The notes under the pieces: generated by a model
What the model saw: the letters and a program-made list of their open reading frames with translations, nothing else
Told to the model about the DNA's origin: nothing
The model's database searches: none
Translations under genes and position numbers: made by a program
Part shown: in pieces, positions 52,631 through 64,000 of the stretch
How positions within the stretch are numbered: the first letter of the stretch is position 1
How the letters are laid out: every line of letters begins with the position of its first letter
Assembly (NCBI GenBank): GCA_013399015.1
Contig: VWZX01007020.1
Span: 930,001-994,000, forward strand
Source of the DNA: Galbula dea
Taxonomy: Eukaryota; Chordata; Aves; Piciformes; Galbulidae
Length of the DNA stretch: 64,000 nucleotides
Direction of reading: 5' to 3'

Positions 52631-55194
52631 CTTTACAGATATCCAATAAACCAACACAGCATTCGAGTACTAGCAGGGCTGCTCTCGTTACAGAGTTTTC
52701 CACTATAAAACTACTTTGACTGCAAAATATTTATGTCGGTGTCTTTCTGAGTATGCCATTCGCTGTATTTTCAAGTGCAACATATCTAGATATAACAATC
52801 AAAACACTGCACTGCATATCAGTCAGGAGAGTGGATTTATAATCTCTTTACGGACATGCTTATGGTAGAGTTCATTTTTCATATTTGTACTATAAATGCA
52901 AATTCAGCTTTGCATTCAGTGCTGCTTTTGCTGAGTGTAGAAGTTTTAACAGTAAACAAGCTTTGTCCTTAAACTAGCAAGTGGGTTTCTTCCCCCTTTC
53001 CTCTTTCTTCTGAAGTGTTTTTGAGCAAGCTGTCTGGCAAGAGAGCTTCACGAACAGTACTTTGGCTGAGCATGTCCTTGGCTAATCAGTCAGGCAATGA
53101 ATTCAAGAATGTAAGCTGCATGAGACAGAGGGTCATTTCCTTGCAATGGCAGAGAGTATGGGGCCTTAGCAAAAAGGTAGAAGGGGACAACAGGATTTCA
53201 TGCAGAAGGCAACTCAGCTTGTTGGAATGGCAGAACCTCTTAGAAGCAATTGGATCTCTGCCTTTTCAGAATGAAGTATTTTTATTAGTGACAAAACTGA
53301 GATTATCAAGTATAAAACTACTGTTCCTGGCATAATTCAACTTGCTTCAGATGAAGGGACAGTAACACAGAATATGGTACCACTTTGCATTTCCATTTTG
53401 CCTTTGGTTGTTTGATTTCAAATAGAATAATTGTATTAGCGTCAAGCAGAACATCTTCGAAGCGAAATCTCCATTTTAAGTTAAAAGGAAGTGAGGTATA
53501 TGGAGAAAGAATAATCTATAGTCCAGGCTGGATGACTTAAGAGCCTACAGAAAGTTCACTGAAAACAGACCAGGACTCCTACTTTCCAGACCTGACACCA
53601 AGCCCCACTTACTTCTAACATTAGCTAAAGCTGTCTTGTAAGGTCAAGGACTACAGCTGTGATTTCTGACTTAGCTTTCTGCATCCTCACTTGTCTGGGC
53701 ATCAAAGCTTTTGCACTGGAATTGTCAACTTTTCACAATCACTTTTGCAACGCTTGTGGATCCAAGTTATTTCCATGCAATACAGGCACGAACAAAGAAA
53801 ATATACATACATCTCCAAATTCCCTGTAATGCTGTGAGCACAGCCTGCCTCTGTTCCAACGAGATGTCAGCTTTATATTTCATAACATATTTTTGTTTGC
53901 ATGGTAACTGGCCAGTAACTTGGCATTCTTCTGCCGTTCTGCATTTCAACACCAGTTCAGCACTAGCTGCTTAAAGCCAAGCACATACTTCCTGCATTAT
54001 TGAATTAGCAACTACGTATACACACTATAATCTTCAGCAAAGTCTGTCCAACAACCACTCTTATAGCAGGTGTGGTTCCACAGGAAAAACACAACTGAGC
54101 CCAGGTTTGTCACCCACGTATAGAGGTACACAAAATCTTCCTATCAAACTAGTTGTGCAAGGAAATTGCTTACTCTGAACATGCTGTATGTTTTGGTAAA
54201 AAAAAAAAAAAAGTACTTTATGGATGCAGTTTGGGGAAATGGGTGAGATACTCTTCTCATTGTCTAGTCCCCAGTCCTTCACATCACTATACATGGTTCT
54301 GCATACCATGTCCTAGCCTGATGCAGCTGGGACGTCTCTGTTGGCTGACTCCAGTCATCCGGACAGTGAAACCACAGGCTGCTTTCCATGCAGTGAGGGT
54401 CCTGGATAAGGGTCACAGGAGGGGCCCTGCAGAGCCAGCAGTTGTCACCAGCAGGGACTGGGAACCAGTAATGGGAAGACATCCCTCAGTCACTCTGTCA
54501 TCTGCTGGGTATGCTTGTCCTCCTCTTTTACACAGAGCATGCAAATAGATCAAAAAGACCTGGAGGGTGATCTGCAGCCCATTACCATTTATACCTCCAA
54601 CAAGGTCCCTTATGGAGATGCACTTTCTGCTCACAACAATCCATTGTGCCTGTATATGCACACCTGACTTAAAAATACATGACATGGCTGACACCTTCAA
54701 GTACAGAGGAAATCAAATGTCTAGATTTCTAAATGCCTTTGCCATTTGAGAGCGCACATAAGGCTCCATTCTGCTTTCCAGCTGTTGCAGCTCTAACAGT
54801 CTTAATGGATTTAACAGCACAGATAGAAATGGACTTCCAGACTTTACCCTGAAAAAAATATTTTGGTATTTTAAATTCTATTTTTTTCAGGTAATTCATA
54901 AAGATTAAACTGGGCAGAAGGGAAGGTGAAAGCTTACCCAGTAGTATCGTCAGGTTGGACGTTAGTCAGAAAGCACAAGCTCTGGGGATCTGTGGTGCTG
55001 ATTCAGCCCATTCACAGCACCAGGGGTCAACCCACAGCTCTACTTCTCTGGAATGCAGAAATATTTATTCACATCAGGAAATGGCTCATCTGCATTGGAA
55101 ACTTTTCTAATATTTTCTATTATGATACAAAAGCTACCAAGCGATCCTTTTTTATTGTTGTTGTTCTATTTCTCCAGCAGTCTTCTCCTCCATT
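52631..55194. other. No gene recognised
   Basis: AT-rich unique sequence with a 15-base A run near 54199. Open frames up to 131 codons (54153-54548 plus) begin at that A run and match nothing I recognise. Confidence 0.5.
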
Positions 55195-55560
55195 TATACA
55201 CCTATTTTAAACGAGCAAGCCTGTTACAAAGTAAATCAAAACGCTTTGAAATCTGCCAGGGTCGGCACCAATAATACAAATTGGCCCATAAATATTGAAG
55301 CCTTAGTAATCTTCTTTCAACAAGTGAGCCAAATAAGAAACGAGGCAAAGCCCTCCCCTTTTAATTCAGCTGAACTACAGCTATTAGCATGGAGGCAGCA
55401 CCCCAGCATACATGAGTCCCTGGCTCGAGTGACAGTTTTCAACACCACCTTAATTAAACCTGCTCCAAGCAAATTTAATCAGCACGGTGAACAAAATGGC
55501 TTCTGAAAGCAGGGAGCAGTTTACATTAGCTTTTCCAGCACAACTGTCAACAGTGCTGCA
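55195..55560. promoter_or_regulatory. Candidate conserved regulatory element, TALE/SOX-like sites
   Basis: A repeat-free block containing TTAATTAA (55450-55457), TALE-type TGACAG (55430-55435) and CTGTCA (55544-55549), and a SOX-type ACAAAATGG (55491-55499). There is also a CTTTGAA TCF-like word near 55243 and more CpGs than the flanks. MEIS/PBX/TGIF-class homeodomains bind TGACAG. Enhancer function is inference from motif content. The 86-codon plus-strand frame across it (55246-55506) lacks splice support and is probably incidental. Confidence 0.27.
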
Positions 55561-58500
55561 AAAACATTTTGCTAAACATCAATGGTGATTTCTGGTTACA
55601 AATAAAATGAAAATCCTATTGCAACTATTTGAGCAAATCACTTTAGAAAGATCCTGAGGTGCATGAATGCAGGGAAGACACCCGCTCTGCACCCCATCCC
55701 TTCCAGTCCCAAGGGGGACATCTCCAAGCATCTGAAATCCTCCCTTACATTTACTGTCAGCGGTAATTTTCCAGGACTTAAATTTGGATCACAGAAAACC
55801 CTATTCCTCTTTCCTGTTCTTAGGTGTCTGCTTGTGGTCAGGGTGGAAGACAGATTGCTGGGCCAGACAGACCCTCAGTCTGAGCCAGCACAGCCTTTCT
55901 TACATTCTCATATTGCAATATGTTTTCCACACTACCCTGTCAGAGGCAGTGCAGCAAGTATTTGCTCTTTCTTTCTCCTGGCTGTATGAAGTCTATTATT
56001 TGGGTAATTACACTAGGAACTATACCAAGTAAATGTTTTCCTCCTCTCTCTATTGATGCAAGAGAAGGCTCAAGACTGATGATAATTCTATAGCCTTGCT
56101 ATACAAGTAATGTAAACCTCACTGATGGATATTCTGCATGATCTTAGGTTCAAAATATCCCCCAAAACAGACAACTCTCTTTAAGCTCTTTCTTCCCTAA
56201 ACCCCAGCTACTGCAGAAGGAAATGAGAAGAAACTCTTTCACTGAGCAAACTAAGACAGTGCTATTAAGCAAAGCCCCAGGCTACACTTTCTATTCATTT
56301 CTGTACCCAGCAGCACAAGCACATCTGCCAGAGAGCTGCCCTCCCACTTCCACGTCACCAGCCATAAGCTGTGCAGGGCAAAAGGCACAGGACTCCCCCT
56401 TGTAACCTCTTTGCTGTATAAAAATAGGTGGTACTAGCAACAAGGACAACAGGATGAAGAGAAGGAGATGTAGAAAAGTGGTACAAACTCTGATGTCTTA
56501 CTCCCAGGGACCATAAGGAGAATGGGGACACCAGCCTCTTAGAGGGCTGGAGTCAAAGCACTCTCTTCGTGCATCACACCATTGGAGCTGATACATATTT
56601 CCATCGTATTGCTGTAGGACTTTGCTGCCAAGTCCCCTATTAAAACGGATGCTTTCAGAGACAAGAGCCCTGTTGCCTGTTCTCAGTTGGGACATGTCTT
56701 CTGCAGTCACTACTGATACAGATCTCTCTGAATGCACAGTATTAGAGAGAACACCAAAAGCCACAGTTACGTCCAGATATTAGCTTCATCTCAAACAGTG
56801 TAGTTCAAATACAAAGACAAAAATACACAAAGCTCACTGCAAGACAGGCCCTCTGCAAGGACTGCTTTTAGCAGTCTGAAACAAGAGGAAATTTGTAAAA
56901 AGTAAAAAAAACCCCAAACCAACAACAATAATAAAGATATTGCTCGTTAATTTCTGTAAGTCAAATATCCCATCTCTCTGTCAATAAGCATAGACTTCCT
57001 AAGAAGTCTAAAGAAGCCCTAAGAAGCTCTACACCAATTCCAATGCTTTTTCACCAATGAATATGTAAAAATTTAATATAACTTCAGTAAGTGTTAAACA
57101 CATGTAGAGCACTCTGCCTGAAAACATCTGCTAAAAATCCCTGATTTAAACTCAGGCCTATGATATGCCAGGTTACTACTGCAATCACAGAGTAATGGGG
57201 AATGCAGGGGAAAATAGTAAGCTTAGATTCCTTTCCTACAAACCCTTCAATAAATCTGTGAAAAACGGCTCCTTCTCAAGGGGTCCAGCCTTCTCTCCTA
57301 ACATTCTGTTTTAATCTGCAGGAAGAAAATCATTTTCCTAGCTCAGGAAGAAAAAAAAAAAAAAGCAAGCTCTTTTACTTTCTCCAGGTAACACTACTCT
57401 CTAAATATGACCCAAATTATCAAGTAATCTTGCTTCAGCCAAAAAGGAGTTTTTCAACAAATCTACCCTTTGCAATTTTCAGTCATCTTAATGCCACTAT
57501 GGTGTCTGAAGGGTCATTTTGCACATATAGATATGTATGCTGGAAAAAACAGTAGTAAATACAATGCTGCCAAAACCTGGTCAGAATTTTTAGACTCAGG
57601 ATTTACAGGAAAGCATTCCTGTTTGGCTTGAAGTAAAGCTGCTCCTAGTGCTAGCCAAGGAAATACTACTACTCAAAGACACCAATAGCCATGGAAAGAG
57701 GACACTACACAACACAGCCCTCCTGCAGTTGTACTGTATAAAAGCACTTCTCTTCAAAACTGTTAAAGAAAAAAATCAGAATTGCTCAATAAAATATTTC
57801 GTACTACTAATGAGAGAGAAAAAACAAACACCACACCTTTTACAGCTTCAGGAGAGCACTTAATAGATCTTAAAAAAAAAAAAAGCTAAGCAATTTAAAT
57901 CCTCAGGCTTTAAACACACTTTTCACATGATTTCTTATACAAAATTTAAATCCACCAGTATTCCAACAGTTCCCTAAATTAGTAAGCTTTATGATTCCAG
58001 CAAAGTCTGCTGAAACAGTAGAAAAACAGAACAGGAGCGATGTCAATGAGATACTAGTTGAAAGTACAGATGAGTATTAAAGTCTAGAAAGTATCGAGAA
58101 GTTAAGACTTTAGAAAAATATTCATATAAAATACCTATGAGTAAGACTTTTGAGGAAAAACAATGTGTTAAGCCAAGTACATATGGAAGCTCTAAAATTA
58201 CAAGCTCTTATTCCAACTCCTGGTTATTCAGTAGCTAATCTGCACTGGAAGAAGGTAACTAAATACAAATGAATTGTTAAGAAAAACACCCAGTATTTGC
58301 TTGAATATTTAACAGCTGGAACAGCTGGACTGGATTACTGAACAATGAAATTCAGTGTGCAGCCAGGTAGTGAAGAGAAAGCCCCCTGAACAAAGCCATA
58401 ACTGAAGGAAATAAAATATGAAGTATTTATAACAATAACTTTTTTCTTTTTAGCTGGCTATCAAATGCACACCGAGTGTCCCATTTCACAAATACAAATG

Positions 58501-61500
58501 AAACACACACACATTCTAGAAGCCACTTTCTGTCAGACTGCTTTTCAAAGGTGAATGGCCTCTTAATTTCATTTTATAGTGACAAGATAAAATGGAGTTT
58601 TAATTTTTTTAAATTATAACTGAATATGTTGGATTCACAGCACTAGAAGGATGCTAAAGTTTCTGTATGCCTCTATTTAAAAGTATATAAAACCTCAGGA
58701 ACTTTTTCAATCTCCTCTTATCTACACTGCTGCCATCACTGTAAGTTAGAGTCTTATCATTGATATTGACCCAGTGCACTTTTACTCAAATAGTGCAAAC
58801 CTGTTCTGATGCTCTCTGAAATACATGAAAGTACAGCACAAGCTCAGAGGCCCAGACCAGCTCCCTAAGAACATGGGACTGCAATATTCAAAGGTGTGTC
58901 TGGATGAGGAGTTGTTGGCTCAGCAGAGAGGAGCACTGGGAACAAGGCAAAGCATTTTTCATCTTTATGTTTCTGGTCTCCACAAGCTCACGGATCACCT
59001 CTCCATCAACTAACAGCAAGTGAGATCCAATCCATCTAATTTAGACCAAGTCTCTTGCATGGGAATATTACACACAACTATTATCCTTTAACTCTTGCTT
59101 AAACATTAGCTGCCTAAGGGCAATTCCATTTGCAAACTTTCAAAAGTAGCTTTTCTTTCCAGCACAAGGAACTTGAGTGTTTATTTCACAAGAGCTGCAC
59201 CACTAGTATCTAAAATATAGGTAAAGTTAGGTGGGATGGGCCCCATCTGCTCTATCATCTTGGCCCGACTTGAATTCTTTTCTGACCTGCAGTGCTATTT
59301 CCCCCTGAACCTCCTGCTCCTTTGAGAAAGCCTGGATGGTCCTTCCACCTTCACCTTCTGTTTCTTGCTGCTGTGTTTTCCTGATTCACCAAAATGTATG
59401 CTCTGTGATTCTGTGTCAAGTGGCTCTTCTAATATTGATATCATTGCAATGGCCAGATGTTCCAACACCAGGGCCACAAGTACAGAGTAAACACCCCAAA
59501 AGAGTGATCACCAATCAAGCCCATGAGACCAACCAAGTACAACCCTGACAAACGTTTCTTAGAAGCAGCCAACACTTCATCAGGGTGACTGAAAACTTGA
59601 AAAGCAAAGTGATATGGAAGACACTGTCAAGTTCAGGAGGTCAATGCCATACTAACAGACCCTTCAGAGCTGCTCCAGCTCCTCAGGTGGAATTCCTTCA
59701 TGTTCAGGCACTGACTTGCCTTGCCAAATATTTCTGTGATTTACATACCTCAGAAAAGACCCCAAACTTTGCAAGTTAAGCCAAACCACAACCCTAGCCA
59801 AAGCCTCCACCTGCACAAAAATGTTTATTTTTAGCAGCTGCAGACTTAGGGGAGTCCAACAACAAATGTGACCTGAAGCTTCTCATCATTGCCAATGCTA
59901 TGTCAACAAATGGCAGACTGGCAGCGAAAACCTTAAACACATCACAATCTGATTGATTTAATGAGTTCCTAATCAGAAAGGAAAAAAACACTGGTACATG
60001 CGGGAGACACAGATTTGGAGGAGAGTCCTGTTCATCCATTTGAGAAAGACCTGGCTTGCACAGCTGTAGCTGCAGCAGCAATTTTCTTTTTGGCCAACTG
60101 TATCCCTGCCCTTCCTCGAATTGTTGCTTGTTTACTGTTTAGCAAAGGGAGCAGGTACTTAACAACATATATCCCATTACAAATTGTTCGCAGAAGTTCA
60201 CAGGGGTGCAAGGGAAAATGCAGCAAAACACTGCACAAAGTATGATGCACTCACAGACCTCTGTCCTGACTCCAGCCTCAGATGCAGTGACACATGCTGG
60301 GTGCACTGGTGAGATGCCATGTCTGAACAGTCCGTACAGCTAAGCAAGGCCCACGCTTCCGTGGCTTTCTGTTTCTGTCAATGATGCTGAAGGCAGATGC
60401 AAGGAACAAGTGTGCTGGGAAATAAAGGAGCATGCAGCAACCCTCTCTGCCCTACTCAGGCATGCAGTGGTCTGGGGAGAGACTGGAGAGATCCAGTGCT
60501 GTGGAGTGCGAGGGAGGGGACAGCAACCCTCAGGGAGAATGCAGCAGACAGGTGAGGAAGGAAAAGACAGGAAGTGGGGAAAGAGTCTTTGTGCTCAGTT
60601 CTGGTGCAAAGGGGTGAGGGAAGACAAGACCCCACAGCTCTGATCCATTCCATTTCTGTACTGCTGAGACACCCTGAGCCAGCACTAGTCTAGCCTTTTC
60701 TTGGGCCAGAGGTTGTGAGACACATTTGCCCAAAACAAGACCTTGGGTCAAGCCCATCTTCCATGCAGGATCCCATAATATGCCCAAAACAAACGCAGCT
60801 GTACTGGCCTAGCCCAAACCCCAGCAAGGTCTGGAAAGCTTCCCATCGATCCTGCAGGCTGAGTCAGCCATCACAGCACTCCCAACAGCTCAGCTCTCAG
60901 AGGGGCTCAGGGATTGTCATCTCCTGCTCTTTGAGCAAGAGTGTGACAGAGAGGTGAAATATTTGATTTCAGGTAGCAGAGAGGTTGCCAGCTACTCTTT
61001 TTTTCTGTTTGTTTTTTTTTCCCCAACATCCTTGACAGATTATTCACAGATAAATTCAAATGGTGAACAGTTTCACAGGTGAAACAAATATGAGGCCACG
61101 CTGCATGCCACCTTCTAATCTTTGCTGCATTGGCTAAGTGAGGTATTTTTAATTCTGTTGTGCTGACTGACGATAAATGTGCAACCCTGGGAGTGAGCGA
61201 CTGGTGAGGAGGCACCACTTGAGTCGGATGCGTGCTTGCCCAAATGCTAAGGAGACTTGCGGTCTAAGGGTTAAATGCCAGCTTTTCTCCTGCTTGAGAA
61301 AAACCTCACTGCACACAGAAGAGGGAAGACATGCAACCTCTGCATAACCCAACGCCTCTGGGCACATACCTTCAACAGACAGCTAAAAATAAGAAAAATA
61401 ATTTTAAAGCTCTTTATCCAATAGACAAGTTATTATATACCAAAAGAAGAGAAACATCAGAGACAAAATCATGAACAGTGCTGATTATTCACAAATCCCA

Positions 61501-62032
61501 TTAAAAAAAAAAACAAGGCAAAAAGAACAATGAAACTCTTCACTCTTAATCCTGGATTTATACATCTGTTGTAATTAAAGATAAATTGAATTTCAAAGCC
61601 GTTTGTAATAAAGGGCAGCTCAAGAAGCAGAGTGATAGAGAGATTTATATATAAAGCCAGAGCCATATATAAACATGAGCAATATTAATACTTAATGTCA
61701 GCACAACATAACCACCAACAGGTGAATAGAATGTTACACAGTATTGACTAAGTTTTGCAAATCTGGTAAAGAAATGGAGCTTCACAGGAAACATAAGATA
61801 GCAATGGCCTGGGAGAGGGGAAAAAGCATCTATCCTCCAACTGTTAACTCCAAAAAGAAACAGGGAAGAGCCTTTCCTGGAAAACATGAGAGCTTTTTCA
61901 AATCCAACATTATACTTTGTTTTCCAAGTACCTGGTGAAGGTATTTTTGGCCACCAGATTGCAGGTCTGATTTTGGCCCCCACTGTTAGCAGCCTATGAA
62001 ATAATTGATGTTTTATCATCCTTTCTTTGCAG
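55561..62032. other. No gene recognised
   Basis: About 6.5 kb. A threefold near-repeat of CTAAGAAG-type units lies at 56999-57030 and A runs occur near 57350 and 57872. GC is somewhat higher at 60.4-60.95 kb, with overlapping frames on both strands and no recognised product. Confidence 0.5.
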
Positions 62033-62711
62033 GGTTACGGAAGGGAGAGGTGGAAAGAAGAAAGGCTCTGAATGAACACAGGGGAAAAGGTTTTCAGGAG
62101 GCAGCCAGGCAGTTGGTGGAGCAGGTCACACAAAAGCTGCCATGCACATCTACTCCCTGTTCAGGGCTGGACTGGAAAAAGCTGGAAGCAACCCGGGCTG
62201 ATCTCGGAGCTGGCCCTGCTGCCAACAGTGTGCCCAACCAAAGCCCTCCCAGGGTCCTGTCCCTCCTGAGACAGGGGGTGATGCCAAGCCCTGCATGGGG
62301 TTGGTGGCCCCGAAGCAGAGCTTAGGACACCTGGGTTTCGTTTCCAGCTCTGCCACAAATTCCACGTTACCCTAGGCAGGGAAACCTAATCCCCATGCTT
62401 CCCTTCTCCATTACCTTCACTCTTCCTGTTTGTCCGTCTCCTCTGATTAAATGTTGAACTCTAAAAGCAGAGGCTGTGTGTTCATATGGTATTTCAAGCA
62501 GTGTGGTTTGATAGGATTTGGCACATTCATGTGCAGTGAAATAAATCAATCAATAGTCAGAAGAGTTATGTTACAGCATAGCGTGGGCAAAGACATCTAC
62601 TACAGGGTCTACCTTTAGTTTCTTGATTTGTTTCCAAAAACCTTAAGAATAATTTTGCTTAAGTACATAATGAAAGATTAGGGCTAAATCTGTAATAAAC
62701 ATGAAAATAAA
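62033..62711 (+). other. Possible terminal exon of a plus-strand transcript
   Basis: A strong plus-strand acceptor (ATCATCCTTTCTTTGCAG, AG at 62031-62032) is followed by a frame open to the TAG at 62323-62325. It begins LRKGEVERRKALNEHRGKGF and continues EAARQLVEQVTQKL, a helix-like charged run that becomes low-complexity towards the end. Polyadenylation-type AATAAA words lie downstream at 62540-62545, 62694-62699 and 62706-62711. Together this could be the last exon of a non-coding or lineage-specific coding transcript. I see no upstream partner exon and recognise no protein, so it remains a weak call. Confidence 0.2.
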
Positions 62712-64000
62712 GTTATGCCACACAATGAATACTTGTTATTGTCCTACTCCTACTAAAAGTTTATTATGTACAAAAGCCTTCTGGAGGCATGGGTAGGTAT
62801 TAAAATGCCTATGCACCTAATTCTGGTTTCACTGCTGCACAAAGCAGTGGGCTTGGGAATCTCTCAATAAGACTGCAAAAATAAATGTCAGTTGTTTACT
62901 GGAAAAAAAAAAAGAAATGGGAAATGTAGGAATTCATTTATGCACCAGAACAACTGCTCCTGTTTGTTTCAACAGAGCCACTGTACAGTGAGAATGAACC
63001 ATGCCTGCTGCCTTTTTTGGCTGTCAGTGGCTCATCAACACCACATTGCATCTTACCCAGCTGCCTGCTGCTGAGCCCCACCCTTGGGTCCTTCTACATA
63101 ACCACAGGCATTGTTTCAGTGCAAACCCTTCACCACCCCATCGGCGGGGGACACAAGACGTGGCAGGAAACCTGCTGGAATAAACAGTGAAAAATGTTCC
63201 AGCACCAAACAGCAGAGCCATAGACTCTCTTAAACTAGCTGTTACAGTGTCTATATTTTAATTTTAATGGCAAATCTTATGGAACAGACATGTTGGAAGA
63301 GCAATAAATAATAAGTTATTGTACTTGATCTTTCATTTCTGAATAGTTAAGAAGATTAATGTACTCGTCTGCATTGCTACTCTGAGCTATTCTGAAATGA
63401 AACCCCAGGCAGAGTACCTTCTCCTCTGCTGCTGAGGTACGAAACCATGGGTATGCTTTGCCACACGCCAGCACAATACATGCTTCTTGTTTAGCTTGTC
63501 TTCTCTAAATAAAAGGGGGATCAATAAATAAATTTAATTAGCACATTAGAATAGCCATTATTTGGTCTTAGACATAATGGAGGAAATCAAACAACTTCAA
63601 AAGAGATTTGCTCAATTAACACAAGTCTTTATAACGGCACTGGAATAAGACCATATCACAGATCTAAATAGCCTAGACTGCAATTTCTCTCCAGATTGTA
63701 TTGGCATGCACCTCACAGTCATACTATCATTTGAGGAATCTGTCTGCACTTCCATGACCTAATTCCCTGTTTTGAATACTTAATAACTACAGTGACTGAA
63801 TATCCATGCACCATACTTCAAGGGTAATTCCTCTAACAAGGATGGAGCAGCTATATTGCTACAACCTACTGTAGCTCCTGTTCATGCTCAAATTTCTCAG
63901 TATCTTCCCTGTGGAAAATGTCAGGAGACCTGGCTTTTTCATGGAAAGATTTGGCTTTGTCATGGAGTTACTCACAGCTGCAGACCCTAAAATGCAGTTC
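62712..64000. other. No gene recognised
   Basis: AT-rich unique sequence. The part around 63.5-63.7 kb has several TTAAT/ATTAAT words and no repeats, but too little to call an element. Confidence 0.5.

Noticed and set aside
60407..60957. GC-richer stretch with many overlapping frames near 60.4-60.95 kb
   Set aside because: Frames overlap on both strands and none resembles a protein. No CpG-island density.
1..64000. tRNA, snRNA, well-known microRNA, endogenous retrovirus LTR or DNA-transposon terminal repeats
   Set aside because: I looked for familiar signatures by eye and found none that I could support. Diverged copies could be missed.

Overview
The window looks like nuclear DNA from a bird. 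The evidence is its interspersed repeats. All of those I can recognise are CR1 LINE fragments ending in the typical avian CR1 3' tail (repeats of ATTCTATG / ATTCTGTGA, seen on the other strand as CACAGAATCACAGAAT). They lie in an AT-rich, repeat-poor background with no dense coding. I see no bacterial or viral gene organisation, no tRNA or rRNA and no CRISPR array. I cannot name the species or the locus.

Layout. At the left end (about 0.3-1.6 kb, minus strand) two segments have good splice signals and one open frame each, possibly the 3' end of a minus-strand gene that runs off the window. Their reading phases do not join directly, so this is a hypothesis. At 6.9-7.8 kb (minus) four short exon-like segments join in phase, but short AT-rich segments can do this by chance. 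CR1 copies lie at 13.0-13.9 kb (a tail-to-tail inverted pair), 17.4-19.35 kb (an antisense CR1 with reverse-transcriptase remnants, split by a sense CR1), 31.7-31.9 kb and 38.9-39.0 kb. CR1 totals about 3.1 kb, roughly 5% of the window.

The rest reads as intron or gene desert. Three blocks (about 37.5-38.05, 52.18-52.63 and 55.2-55.56 kb) are rich in homeodomain, NKX2, SOX, TCF or TALE-type words and free of repeats, so they are my best candidates for conserved regulatory elements. A GC-rich patch sits near 36.0-36.4 kb. A plus-strand acceptor-plus-ORF-plus-polyA arrangement sits at 62.03-62.71 kb and could be the last exon of a non-coding or coding transcript. A possible decayed coding copy lies near 22.2-22.6 kb (minus).

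I found no clear new biological system. The firmest unusual observations are the nested and inverted CR1 arrangements. Every gene-like call needs RNA or cross-species alignment, which I could not run.
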